Position numbers and translations under genes: made by a program. Shown piece by piece: positions 21,887-30,615 of a stretch of 64,000 nucleotides of DNA. The DNA comes from Streptomyces sp. BA2. GTDB lineage: Bacteria > Actinomycetota > Actinomycetes > Streptomycetales > Streptomycetaceae. The notes beneath the pieces are model-generated. The model worked only from the letters and a program-made list of their open reading frames with translations. It searched no databases and had not been told where the DNA came from. The stretch covers positions 1,550,001 through 1,614,000 of the forward strand of contig NZ_WSRO01000002.1 in assembly GCF_009769735.1 (NCBI RefSeq), given 5' to 3'. Each line of letters starts with the position of its first letter. Position 1 is the first letter of the stretch.

Positions 21887-24046
21887 ATGCGTCATCTCTC
21901 ACCCCGCTCCACGCGTCGAAGAGTCGTCGGATCGCTGACCGCCGCACTGCTGTGCGCCGCGGGGCTCGCGGCCCCGGCGGCGGCACGCGACGCGGGCAGC
22001 GCGAACGGCGCGGGCGGCGCGAACGGCGCGGGCGGCGCGAACGGCGCGGGCGGCGCGAGTGACACGGGCGGCGCGAGTGACACGGGCGAACGGAGCACGG
22101 CCGCAAGGCCCTCCACCGATGGGGCGAAGCTCAACGACGCCTCCGGGACGAAGCTCCCCGACGGTCTCGCCCTCACCCCGCCCATGGGCTTCAACAACTG
22201 GAACTCCACCCACTGCAGGGCCGACTTCGACGAGGCGATGGTCAAGGGGATCGCGGACATCTTCGTCGAGAGGGGCCTCAAGGACGCCGGCTACCAGTAC
22301 GTCAACCTCGACGACTGCTGGGCGCTTCCCGAACGGGACGCGAACGGCAAACTGGTGCCCGACCCCAAGCGATTCCCCAACGGAATCAAGGCAGTTGCCG
22401 ACTACGTGCACGCCAAGGGGCTCAAGTTCGGCATCTACACCAGCGCCGGCACCAAGACCTGCAACACCGCGGGCTTCCCCGGCGGACTCGGCCATGAGGC
22501 CAGCGACGCAGGGCAGTTCGCCGACTGGGGCGTCGACTACCTCAAGTACGACAACTGCAACAACCAAGGCGTCGACGCCAAGAAGCGGTACATCGCGATG
22601 CGCGACGCGCTGAAGGCCACCGGGCGCCCCATCGTCTACAGCATCTGCGAGTGGGGCGAGAACAAGCCCTGGGAGTGGGCAGCCGACGTGGGCCACCTGT
22701 GGCGCACCACGGGCGACATCAGCGACAACTGGTCATCGATGCTGTCGATCATGAAGCAGAACCTGCCGCTCGCGAAGTACGCGGGCCCGGGCCGCTGGAA
22801 CGACCCGGACATGCTGGAGGTCGGCAACGGCGGCATGACGGACACCGAGTACCGCACGCACTTCTCAATGTGGTCCGTCATGGCCGCGCCGCTGCTCATC
22901 GGCTCCGACCTGCGCAAGGTCTCACCCGAGACCTTCGAGATCATCGGCAACAAGGAAGTCATCGCCGTCGACCAGGACCCGCTGGGCAAGCAGGGCGATG
23001 TGCTGTCGTCGGAGGGCGGCCGCTGGGTCGTCGCCAAGGAGATGAAGGACGGCAGCCGGGCGGTGGCGCTCTTCAACGAGACGGGCACCGCCCAGTCGAT
23101 CACCACATCGGCGAAGGCTGTCGGGCTCCCGGACGCCGACGGATACACGCTGCGGGACCTGTGGAAGCACAAGAGCTACAACACGGCGGGCAAGATCTCG
23201 GCGACCGTCCCCGCGCACGGCACCGTACTGCTGCGCGTCTCGGCGGACGGCGAGTGGGCCAAGAACCCGCCCGCCGTCGAACTCGGCCTGGACGGTGCCC
23301 CGTTGGTGGAGGCGGGCAAGCCCGCGAAGCTGACGTCGAAGGTCAGCAACCTCGGCCGCACCCCCGCGCAGAAGGTGTCCGCCACCTTCACGGGCCCCTC
23401 CGGCTGGCGGATCAAGGCGACGTCACCCTCGACCGCGAGCTCCCTGCCTACGGGCAAGTCGCTGAGTACGTCGTGGTCGGTGACCGCACCGCGGGGCGCG
23501 GCTCCGGGAGCGTACGACCTCACGCTCAGGGCCGGCTACCGCTCCCCCGCGGGCACGCGCGCCGAGAGCGTGCTGCCGCTGACGGCTCATGTCGTGGTGG
23601 CGCCGCCCGCGGGCAACTCGGCGGTCAGTGGCCTGCCGTGGATGTCCACGGTCAACGGCTGGGGCCCGGTCGAGAAGGACACCAGCAACGGCGAGGAGGC
23701 GGCGGGCGACGGCAATCCGATCACCATCGGCGGGGCCGTCTACGCCAAGGGGCTCGGGGTGCATGCCGAGAGCGCCGTCGAGTACTACACCGGTGCGTCC
23801 TGCGAGAAGGTCACGGCGCAGGTGGGCGTCGACGACGAGAAGGGCCTGAAGGGAACGGTCGCCTTCGAGATCTGGGCGGACGGAAAGAAGGCCGCGTCGA
23901 CCGGCGTCCTCACCAACGCCCATGCCGCGCAAGGCCTTTCGGCCGATGTGACCGGCGCCCAGGTCGTCCGTCTCGTCGTCACGGACGGCGGTGACGGCAG
24001 GGACTCCGACCACGCGGACTGGGCGGACCCGGTCCTCAGCTGCTGA
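21887..24046 (+). CDS. secreted GH27 alpha-galactosidase with C-terminal carbohydrate-binding module
   Basis: A 719-residue exported hydrolase that removes terminal alpha-galactose. Order: signal peptide (1 to about 34), a low-complexity Gly/Ala/Asn/Ser linker (about 35-70), GH27 barrel starting LTPPMGFNNWNSTHC, with YVNLDDCW, the nucleophile in YLKYDNC (Asp222) and acid/base in GRWNDPDMLE (Asp308). A beta-sandwich follows, then a NEW3-like segment (about 470-560) and an NPCBM-type module (from about 590, GLPWMSTVNGWGPVEKD). ATG 21887 has GGAGG nine bases before. The enzyme would supply galactose and other sugars for the divergent ABC importer. Confidence 0.93.
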   Translation: MRHLSPRSTRRRVVGSLTAALLCAAGLAAPAAARDAGSANGAGGANGAGGANGAGGASDTGGASDTGERSTAARPSTDGAKLNDASGTKLPDGLALTPPMGFNNWNSTHCRADFDEAMVKGIADIFVERGLKDAGYQYVNLDDCWALPERDANGKLVPDPKRFPNGIKAVADYVHAKGLKFGIYTSAGTKTCNTAGFPGGLGHEASDAGQFADWGVDYLKYDNCNNQGVDAKKRYIAMRDALKATGRPIVYSICEWGENKPWEWAADVGHLWRTTGDISDNWSSMLSIMKQNLPLAKYAGPGRWNDPDMLEVGNGGMTDTEYRTHFSMWSVMAAPLLIGSDLRKVSPETFEIIGNKEVIAVDQDPLGKQGDVLSSEGGRWVVAKEMKDGSRAVALFNETGTAQSITTSAKAVGLPDADGYTLRDLWKHKSYNTAGKISATVPAHGTVLLRVSADGEWAKNPPAVELGLDGAPLVEAGKPAKLTSKVSNLGRTPAQKVSATFTGPSGWRIKATSPSTASSLPTGKSLSTSWSVTAPRGAAPGAYDLTLRAGYRSPAGTRAESVLPLTAHVVVAPPAGNSAVSGLPWMSTVNGWGPVEKDTSNGEEAAGDGNPITIGGAVYAKGLGVHAESAVEYYTGASCEKVTAQVGVDDEKGLKGTVAFEIWADGKKAASTGVLTNAHAAQGLSADVTGAQVVRLVVTDGGDGRDSDHADWADPVLSC

Positions 24047-24070
24047 GCCGCGTAAACCGTTGATCGAGAG

Positions 24071-24108
24071 CTGGGGGCCGGGCTGACGTCGTGCGGCCCG
24101 GCCCCCAG
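24071..24108. terminator. bidirectional terminator
   Basis: CTGGGGGCCGGGC and GCCCGGCCCCCAG form a perfect 13-base-pair stem with a 12-base loop, between the convergent alpha-galactosidase and ROK genes. Confidence 0.85.
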
Positions 24109-24113
24109 AGCGG

Positions 24114-25079
24114 TCAACTCCCCACAGCCGGACGCAAGTCCACGGCCCTGTCCTCCTGGCTGAGCGCGGCAGCCGCGGCCCCCACCAACCCCGCGTCCGT
24201 CCCCATCAAGGCTGGGCCCACGGTCAGATGACGTACGAACGAGAGCGTGGCGTACTCCCGCAGGGACCGCCGCAGCGGGTCGAAGAGCACGTTCCCCGCC
24301 TTCGCCACCCCGCCTCCGATCACGGCGACGTCGATCTCGACGAGCGTCGCCGTGGCCGCGATGCCCGCGGCGAGCGCCTGCGCCGCCCGTTCGAAGGAGG
24401 CGACGGCGACCGGGTCCCCGGCCCGCGCGGCGAGGGCGACGGCGGCGGCGGACGTGTCGCCGTCGGCCCCCGGACGCCAGCCGCCCTCCAGCGCACGCCG
24501 CGCGATGTTCGGGCCACTGGCTATGCGCTCCACGCATCCGCGCGCCCCGCACGGGCAGGGGTCACCGTCCAGATCGACGCTGATGTGGCCGATGTGGCCC
24601 GCGTTCCCGGTGGGGCCGGGGTGCAGCTTGCCGCCGAGGATCAGTCCTCCCCCGACTCCCGTGGACACCACCATGCACAGCGCGTTGTCGTGGCCACGGG
24701 CCGCACCCTGCCAGTGCTCGGCCGCCGTCATCGCGACGCCGTCCCCGACCAGCTCGACCGGAAGCCCGCCGGTGGCCGCACGCACCCGCTCGACCAGCGG
24801 GTAACCGCGCCATCCAGGGACGTTGACGGGGCTGACCGTCCCCGCCGACGCGTCCACGGGGCCCGCACTGCCGATGCCGACCGCGCGCGCCCTGCCCCAC
24901 AGCGGGGAACGCGTGAGCTCGCCGAGAACCTCTTCGACCGCCCGCATCACGGTGTCGCCGTCCTCGCGCGCGGGCGTGGGCCGCTGGGCGCGCAGCAGGA
25001 TCCGGCCGCGCCCGTCCACCAGGGCGCCGGCGATCTTGGTGCCGCCGATGTCGAGTGCGGCGACGAGGTCCGTGTGCAT
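24114..25079 (-). CDS. ROK-family sugar kinase
   Basis: A 321-residue kinase of the ROK group. It has the phosphate-binding motif AALDIGGTKIAGALVD at the N-terminus, VSTGVGGGLILGGKL in the middle and the zinc site CPCGARGCVERIASGP. There is no helix-turn-helix, so it is an enzyme and not a ROK repressor. Glucose or another hexose released by alpha-galactoside hydrolysis is the likely substrate; galactose kinases normally belong to the GHMP family. ATG 25079 gives DIGG at residues 8-11. It is divergent from the LacI gene with the operator between. Confidence 0.88.
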   Translation of the reverse strand: MHTDLVAALDIGGTKIAGALVDGRGRILLRAQRPTPAREDGDTVMRAVEEVLGELTRSPLWGRARAVGIGSAGPVDASAGTVSPVNVPGWRGYPLVERVRAATGGLPVELVGDGVAMTAAEHWQGAARGHDNALCMVVSTGVGGGLILGGKLHPGPTGNAGHIGHISVDLDGDPCPCGARGCVERIASGPNIARRALEGGWRPGADGDTSAAAVALAARAGDPVAVASFERAAQALAAGIAATATLVEIDVAVIGGGVAKAGNVLFDPLRRSLREYATLSFVRHLTVGPALMGTDAGLVGAAAAALSQEDRAVDLRPAVGS

Positions 25080-25167
25080 CAGTGTCAGATCTCCTGGTGA
25101 ATGGGCAGGCCGCTCTCCCTGTGAGAGGGCAAGCCGGAGAATGCGATGGACAGTCTCTCTTGCATCT

Positions 25168-25179
25168 GACAACGTTGTC
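25168..25179. promoter_or_regulatory. LacI-type operator
   Basis: GACAACGTTGTC is a perfect palindrome with the central CG expected of LacI/GalR operators. It lies 89 bases from the ROK start and 75 bases before the LacI start, so it can serve both. Confidence 0.75.
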
Positions 25180-25253
25180 CAGGTTCTATGCTCGACGCCA
25201 CATCACTTACGCACACTTTCAGCTCACCTTCGTCGACGACAGGACAGCGCACC

Positions 25254-26300
25254 GTGGCCGAGACCGCCAGCCGACCCGAGCGACCCGAACCCCGCTACGG
25301 CAACCGTCCGACCATGAAGGACGTCGCCGCCCGCGCCGGAGTCGGCCTCAAGACGGTCTCCCGTGTCGTCAACGGCGAGCCGGGCGTCACTCCGGACACC
25401 GAGCGCCGCGTGCAGGAGGCCATCGACGCCCTCGGCTTCCGGCGCAACGACAGCGCGCGCGTCCTGCGCAAGGGCCGCACGGCCAGCATCGGCCTCGTCC
25501 TGGAAGACCTCGCCGACCCTTTCTACGGCCCGCTCAGCCGGGCAGTGGAGGAAGTGGCCCGCGCCCACGGCGCGCTCCTCATCAACGGGTCGAGCGCCGA
25601 GGACCCGGACCGCGAGCAGGAGTTGGTGCTCGCGCTGTGCGCCCGCCGGGTCGACGGGCTCGTGATCATCCCGGCCGGTGACGATCACCGCTATCTGGAG
25701 CCGGAGATCGCCGCCGGTGTCGCTACCGTCTTCGTCGACCGTCCCGCCGGGAAGATCGACGCCGATGTCGTGCTCTCCGACAGCTTCGGCGGCGCGCGCG
25801 ACGGCGTCGCCCATCTCATCGCCCACGGCCACCGCCGCATCGGCTTCATCGGTGACCAGCCGCGCATCCACACCGCCATAGAGCGCCTGCGCGGCTACCG
25901 CGCGGCCATGGAGGACGCGGGCATCCCCGTCGAGGACGAGTGGATGTCCCTCGGCCCCACCGCCCCGGACCGCGTCGAGCAGGCCACCAGGACGATGCTG
26001 GGCGGCTCCGAACCCGTCACGGCGATCTTCGCGGGCAACAACCGTGTGACCGTGACCGTCGTCCGCGTCCTCGCCGGGCTCCCCCGCCCCGTTGCTCTCG
26101 TCGGCTTCGACGACATCGAGCTCGCCGACCTGCTGCAGCCGGGCGTGACCGTCGTCGCCCAGGACGCCGCGCAGCTGGGCAGGACCGCCGCCGAGCGCCT
26201 GTTCCGGCAGCTGGACGGCGCGTCCGACGCCCCGGAGCGCATCGAGCTCCCGACGCGGCTCATCAAGCGCGGGTCGGGCGAACTGCCGCCCGCGGGCTGA
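25254..26300 (+). CDS. LacI-family transcriptional regulator
   Basis: A 348-residue repressor. The DNA-binding domain is TMKDVAARAGVGLKTVSRVVNGEPGVT (helix-turn-helix), followed by the hinge helix RNDSARVLRKGRTASIGLV and a periplasmic-binding-protein-like ligand domain with VVLSDSFGGARDGVAHLIAHGHRRIGFIG. GTG 25254 is preferred, with AGGAC nine bases before; an upstream codon would start inside the operator region. It probably represses the galactoside locus and responds to a sugar or sugar phosphate. Confidence 0.9.
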   Translation: MAETASRPERPEPRYGNRPTMKDVAARAGVGLKTVSRVVNGEPGVTPDTERRVQEAIDALGFRRNDSARVLRKGRTASIGLVLEDLADPFYGPLSRAVEEVARAHGALLINGSSAEDPDREQELVLALCARRVDGLVIIPAGDDHRYLEPEIAAGVATVFVDRPAGKIDADVVLSDSFGGARDGVAHLIAHGHRRIGFIGDQPRIHTAIERLRGYRAAMEDAGIPVEDEWMSLGPTAPDRVEQATRTMLGGSEPVTAIFAGNNRVTVTVVRVLAGLPRPVALVGFDDIELADLLQPGVTVVAQDAAQLGRTAAERLFRQLDGASDAPERIELPTRLIKRGSGELPPAG

Positions 26301-26323
26301 CGGTTGGCGGTCGACGCTTGGCA

Positions 26324-26358
26324 GTCGGTGGTGCGAGCGCGGTCGGTGGTGCGAGCGC
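26324..26358. repeat. 17-base direct repeat between convergent genes
   Basis: GTCGGTGGTGCGAGCGC occurs twice with an 18-base period in the 60-base gap between the LacI and kinase genes. No hairpin is obvious. Similar shorter echoes (GGCGGTCGACGC, GGCAGTCGG) precede it. Confidence 0.7.
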
Positions 26359-26360
26359 CG

Positions 26361-28064
26361 TCAGCAGACGGGGAGGCCGGGCAGCGGCTGGTCGTTGTCG
26401 CCGCCCTTGATGTAGACGTCGCTGACGAAGACGTCTCTGTTGCCGCTGTCGTCGTCCGTCTTGGCCCACCAGACGTTCGTCCACTCGCCGTGCGTCTCGC
26501 GGCGGCCGAGGTTCTGCTGGCAGTAGAAGTAGTTCGTGCCCGCGTTCAGTACGCCCGCCTCGGCGCCCGCCGCGGTGTACGACTTCGCCGTGCGCCAGAC
26601 CGAGCAGTTGTACTTGCCGCCGCCCGCGGCGTGGCAGGCGGCTTCGGGGGCCGGATCGTCGCCGCCGCCCGATGTACCACCGTCCCCGGTGGGCTTGGAG
26701 GTGGGCTCGGCGGAGGGCTTGGGGCGGGTCGCCGGTCTGTCCGTGGACTTGGGGTCGTCTTCCTTGCCGGAGGAAGACTCCTTCGCGTCAGGCTTACGGG
26801 ACTTCTCCTCGCCCTGCTTCGAGGGCTCGGGGCCGTCCGTGCCCTCCAGGGCGCCGCGGCTGTTGTCGGCTTCCGGCTCGGCAGCGCCCCCGGAGGAGGC
26901 GGGTCGCTGGGCCTGGTCTCCGCTGTCCCCTTGGCCGTTGAGGAGGGCGACGGTGACGCCCGTCGCCGCCAGGACGACCACCACGGCCACAGCTGCGAGC
27001 AGCGCACGCCCGCGGCGGGGCCGCCGCTCGGGGGGCGTGGCGGGCGCCACCGCCCCGGGTGGCACCACGCCACTGGAGAGCGGCGGCCCGGGTGGCACCA
27101 CACCACTGGAGAGCGGCGGCCCGAAGCCCGGCGGTGGCGCGCTCGGGATGCTCCGCTCGGTGGCCTCCCTCTGCCGCGGCGCCGGCTCGCGCAGGGCGGC
27201 CGTGACGGCGCCGCCGGCCGCGTCGGCGAGGATCAGCGCGGCCTGCTCCGCGGCCGGGCGTGCCTGCGGGTCCTTGTGCATCAGCTGTCGCAGCACGGGG
27301 ATCAGCGGGCCTGCTCGCTGCGGTTCGGGCAGCGGGTCGGTGACGATCGCGGTGAGCGTGGACCACGTCGACGTACGGCGGAACGGGGACGCGCCCTCGA
27401 CCGCCGCGTACAGCGTGGCGCCCAGGGCCCACACGTCGGACGCGGGGCCCGGGTCCTGGCCCTGGGCGCGCTCGGGCGCCAAGTAGTCCAGGGAACCGAC
27501 GAGTTCGCCGCTGCGCGTGAGGTGCGTGGCCGAGCCGTCCCCCGGGTCGTCCATCGTGGCGATGCCGAAGTCGGTCAGGACGACGCGGCCACCGGTCTCC
27601 AGGAGGATGTTGCCTGGCTTGACGTCGCGGTGCAGGACTCCGGCGCGGTGGGCGGCGGCGAGCGCGTCCATGACCTTGGCGCCGATGGCCGCCGCTTCGT
27701 GGGGGTCGAGGGTGCCGCGATCACGCAGTACGTCGTCCAGGGAGGGTCCTTCGACCAGCTCCATGACGATCAGGGGACGCCCGTCGACCTCCGCCACGTC
27801 GTGCACGGCGACGACTCCGGGATGGCGCACGCGGGCGGCGGCGCGTGCCTCGCGCTGCATCCGTACGCGCAGGTCGGCCAGTTCGGGCCCGGCCGCGTCC
27901 GTGTACGTCCGCAGTTCCTTGACGGCGACCTCGCGGCCGAGCACCTCGTCGACGGCGCGCCAGACGACGCCCATGCCGCCGCGCCCGAGCTGCGCGGTCA
28001 CGCGATAGCGCCCGGCAAGAAGGCGGCCGGCACCGCCCGTCTGTTCCTGATCCCCCGAAGTCAC
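26361..28064 (-). CDS. Ser/Thr protein kinase with extracellular Cys-rich module
   Basis: A 567-residue PASTA-less Pkn-type kinase. The cytoplasmic kinase domain (about 15-270) has LGRGGMGVVW, VAVKEL, the catalytic loop HRDVKPGNILL, DFGIA and YLAPERA. A proline-rich linker with a duplicated PPLSSGVVPPG follows, then one membrane span (ALLAAVAVVVVLAATGVTVALL), a Ser/Lys/Asp-rich stalk and an outer module with CHAAGGGKYNCSVW ... YFYCQQNLG ... CPVC-like paired cysteines. The last part resembles the SH3-like modules seen in Streptomyces envelope proteins. GTG 28064 is chosen; an ATG 13 codons earlier is possible. Confidence 0.88.
   Translation of the reverse strand: MTSGDQEQTGGAGRLLAGRYRVTAQLGRGGMGVVWRAVDEVLGREVAVKELRTYTDAAGPELADLRVRMQREARAAARVRHPGVVAVHDVAEVDGRPLIVMELVEGPSLDDVLRDRGTLDPHEAAAIGAKVMDALAAAHRAGVLHRDVKPGNILLETGGRVVLTDFGIATMDDPGDGSATHLTRSGELVGSLDYLAPERAQGQDPGPASDVWALGATLYAAVEGASPFRRTSTWSTLTAIVTDPLPEPQRAGPLIPVLRQLMHKDPQARPAAEQAALILADAAGGAVTAALREPAPRQREATERSIPSAPPPGFGPPLSSGVVPPGPPLSSGVVPPGAVAPATPPERRPRRGRALLAAVAVVVVLAATGVTVALLNGQGDSGDQAQRPASSGGAAEPEADNSRGALEGTDGPEPSKQGEEKSRKPDAKESSSGKEDDPKSTDRPATRPKPSAEPTSKPTGDGGTSGGGDDPAPEAACHAAGGGKYNCSVWRTAKSYTAAGAEAGVLNAGTNYFYCQQNLGRRETHGEWTNVWWAKTDDDSGNRDVFVSDVYIKGGDNDQPLPGLPVC
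27055..27120 (-). repeat. 33-base tandem duplication in the kinase linker
   Basis: Two adjacent copies of a 33-base unit differ at one position (GCC against ACC). They encode the duplicated PLSSGVVPPGP segment of the proline-rich linker before the membrane span. The near identity points to a recent event. Confidence 0.85.
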
Positions 28065-28139
28065 CGCTGCCCCGTTCCTGTGACACCACTTTTCGTGGCT
28101 CACAGACTACGGGGCAGGGGTGACAGCGTGTGCCGGGAG

Positions 28140-29432
28140 TTACTTGCCGTGCGGCGTGAGGTCCCCGCGGCGCGGGCCCGAGAAGCTCTGCAGGCGGGCC
28201 AGCGTCAGACCGGTGAGCCGGGTGACCTCGCCGACGTCGAGGGCGCCGCAGTCCAGGCCGCGCAGCAGGTACCCGGCGAGCGCCTTGGCCGACGCGGGCT
28301 CGTCCGCCACGTCGCCGCCCTCGCGGTGGGCGGCGTACGCGGACAGGCGCGCGGCGGCCTGCTCGAAGCCCTCGCGGTAGAACGCGAACACGGCGGCGTA
28401 GCGCGTGGGGATGTGGCCGGGGTGCATGTCCCAGCCCTGGTAGTAGGCGCGGGCCAGGGCGCGGCGCGTGAGGCCGTAGTGCAGCCGCCAGGCGTCGTGG
28501 ACCTTCTCGGTGGTGCCGACGGGCAGGACGTTGGTGGAGCCGTCCGAGACGCGTACGCCGGTGCCTGCCGCGGCGACCTGCATGATCGCCTTGGCGTGGT
28601 CGGCGGCCGGGTGGTCGCTGGTCTGGTAGGCGGCGCTGACACCGAGGCAGGCGCTGTAGTCGAAGGTGCCGTAGTGCAGGCCGGTGGCGCGGCCCTCGGC
28701 GGCGCCGATCATGCGGGCCACGGTGGCGGTGCCGTCGGTGGCGAGGATGGACTGGCTGGTCTCGATCTGGATCTCGAAGCCGATCCGCCCTGCCTCCAGG
28801 CCGCGTACCTTCTCGAACTCCTCCAGGAGGCGCACCATCGCGGTGACCTGCTCGGGGTAGGTGACCTTGGGCAGCGTGAGGACGAGGCCGTCCGGCAGCC
28901 CGCCCGCCTCCATGAGGCCGGACAGGAAGATGTCGAGGGTGCGGATGGCGCGGTCGCGCACCGCCTCCTCCATGCACTTCATGCGGATGCCCATGTACGG
29001 GGCGGCGGTGCCGTTCTTGTAGGCCTCGGCTACCAGGCGGGCCGCGCGGGCGGCGTCCTGGTCCTCGTCCGCGCCCTTGTAGCCGTCCTCGAAGTCGATG
29101 CGCAGGTCCTCGATCGGCTCGCGCTCCAGCTTGGCGCGCACGCGGTCGTAGACGGGCGCGGCCAGGTCGTCGGCGAGGCCGAGGACGGACGCGAAGGAGG
29201 CGGCGTCCGGTGCGTGCTCGTCGAGGGCCTTCAGGGCCTGGTCGCCCCACGTGCGGATGGTGTCGGCGCCGAAGAGCTCACCGGGGACGTACACGGTGTG
29301 GACCGGCTGGCGGGTGCCCGGGTCTCCGGGGTAGCGGCGCTCGAGCTCCGCGTCCACCGGGGCGAGGGAAGCGCTGATGCCCTCGCTGACCGCGCCGGCG
29401 AGGCTCGTTGCCACCTTCTCTTGCTGACCCAT
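28140..29432 (-). CDS. DUF6986 family protein (HpcH/HpaI aldolase/citrate-lyase fold)
   Basis: A 430-residue protein with a TIM-barrel related to citrate lyase beta and HpcH aldolases. Relevant stretches are DLRIDFEDGYKG (acidic metal-site region), MGIRMKCMEE, GFEIQIETSQSIL and LHYGTFDYSACLGV. I recognise it as the actinobacterial DUF6986 family, whose reaction is not established; CoA-thioester or oxo-acid lyase chemistry is inferred from the fold. ATG 29432 has GGAGG eight bases before. Just upstream, CACACTCAGGAC is repeated. It stands as a single gene. Confidence 0.8.
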   Translation of the reverse strand: MGQQEKVATSLAGAVSEGISASLAPVDAELERRYPGDPGTRQPVHTVYVPGELFGADTIRTWGDQALKALDEHAPDAASFASVLGLADDLAAPVYDRVRAKLEREPIEDLRIDFEDGYKGADEDQDAARAARLVAEAYKNGTAAPYMGIRMKCMEEAVRDRAIRTLDIFLSGLMEAGGLPDGLVLTLPKVTYPEQVTAMVRLLEEFEKVRGLEAGRIGFEIQIETSQSILATDGTATVARMIGAAEGRATGLHYGTFDYSACLGVSAAYQTSDHPAADHAKAIMQVAAAGTGVRVSDGSTNVLPVGTTEKVHDAWRLHYGLTRRALARAYYQGWDMHPGHIPTRYAAVFAFYREGFEQAAARLSAYAAHREGGDVADEPASAKALAGYLLRGLDCGALDVGEVTRLTGLTLARLQSFSGPRRGDLTPHGK

Positions 29433-29660
29433 TCCTGCACCCTCCACACACTCAGGACCACACACTCAGGACCACACTGGATTGCTGAGTTTCCGCTTCA
29501 CGGAATCAACAATCCGCATGGCGAAGTTATCCGTCGACCTTCCCGCTGGTCAACACCCTCTCGTCTGCCGGACCTCGTCCGTTCATCCATGTCTCAGATC
29601 CTGCTTCCGCACTCGCGTGCCCGCACCTCATCCTGACCGCCACCCACTGAAGGAGACCGC

Positions 29661-30557
29661 GTGCCGAATGACACCCGAGTAACGCGCCGCTTCGGCCTGC
29701 AGACCGCGCTCGCCGCGGTGGCCCTGCCCCTCTTCACCACCGCGCTGGCCGCCTCGCCCGCCCACGCGGTGGAGCGCGCGGGGCGCCGCCTGGAGGTCAT
29801 GTCGTTCAACCTCCGCTACGCGAGCACCACGCCGCCCAACACCTGGGCCGACCGCCGCCCGGTGACCCGGGAGCTCCTTCGCCGCGCGCGCCCTCATGTC
29901 ATCGGCACCCAGGAAGGCCTCTACCAGCAGGTAAGGGACATCGCCGAGGACCTGGGCCCGCACTACGACTGGATCGGCACCGGCCGGGCGGGCGGCAGCC
30001 GGGACGAGTTCATGGCCGTCTTCTACGACACCCGCAGGCTCGCGCCGATCGAGTACGACCACTACTGGCTCTCCGACACCCCGGACGTCATCGGTTCGAA
30101 CACCTGGGGCGGCGGTTCCATCCGCATGGTCACCTGGGTCCGCTTCCACGACCTGCGCACGGACACCGAGCTGTACGTCCTCAACACCCACCTCGACAAC
30201 GCGAGTCAGTACGCACGCACGCGTGCCGCGAGTTTGATTTCCGAACGGATCGCCGCCCTCGACCCGTCCCTGCCGCTTCTGGTCACGGGTGACTTCAACG
30301 TCGCGGCGCACAAGAACCCGGTCTACGACACGATGCTGGGCGCCGGTCTGGTCGACACGTGGGACGCGGCGGACGAGCGCAGCAAGGCGTACGCCACCTT
30401 CCACGGCTACAAGCCACTGGTGCCGGACGGCGACCGGATCGACTGGATCCTGGCGACGCCCGAGGTGCGTGTCCACTCGGCGGTGATCAACACCTTCTCG
30501 CAGGGCGGACAGTTCCCGAGCGACCATCTGCCGGTGCAGGCCTCGCTGACCCTGTGA
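29661..30557 (+). CDS. Tat-exported endonuclease/exonuclease/phosphatase family protein
   Basis: A 298-residue EEP enzyme. The N-terminus is a Tat signal (TRRFGLQTALAAVAL, Ala-x-Ala cleavage near residue 36). All catalytic positions are present: MSFNLRY, GTQEGL (catalytic Glu), NTHLDN, TGDFNV and PSDHLPV. Length and the compact layout fit the secreted group annotated as metal-dependent hydrolases. GTG 29661 has AAGGAG six bases before. Unlike the EEP gene at 17 kb, this one keeps the QE glutamate. Substrate unknown. Confidence 0.87.
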   Translation: MPNDTRVTRRFGLQTALAAVALPLFTTALAASPAHAVERAGRRLEVMSFNLRYASTTPPNTWADRRPVTRELLRRARPHVIGTQEGLYQQVRDIAEDLGPHYDWIGTGRAGGSRDEFMAVFYDTRRLAPIEYDHYWLSDTPDVIGSNTWGGGSIRMVTWVRFHDLRTDTELYVLNTHLDNASQYARTRAASLISERIAALDPSLPLLVTGDFNVAAHKNPVYDTMLGAGLVDTWDAADERSKAYATFHGYKPLVPDGDRIDWILATPEVRVHSAVINTFSQGGQFPSDHLPVQASLTL

Positions 30558-30563
30558 ACGAGC

Positions 30564-30600
30564 GAGGCCCTCGCCCCGCTCGGTGCGGGGTGAGGGCCTC
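30564..30600. terminator. bidirectional terminator
   Basis: GAGGCCCTCGCCCCGC pairs with GCGGGGTGAGGGCCTC over 16 bases with one G-T wobble and a five-base loop. It serves the EEP gene and etfA, which converge here. Confidence 0.9.
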
Positions 30601-30615
30601 GTACGATCGATGAGA

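Noticed and set aside
21995..22090. Short regular repeats in the alpha-galactosidase region, possibly a CRISPR array
   Set aside because: Units are 18 bases or shorter with no unique spacers, stay in frame and encode a linker. No cas genes are present.
26304..29636. A 1110-codon plus-strand frame across the kinase and DUF6986 genes
   Set aside because: It is antisense to two genes with complete motifs and reads as low-complexity Gly/Arg/Val. No domain is recognised.
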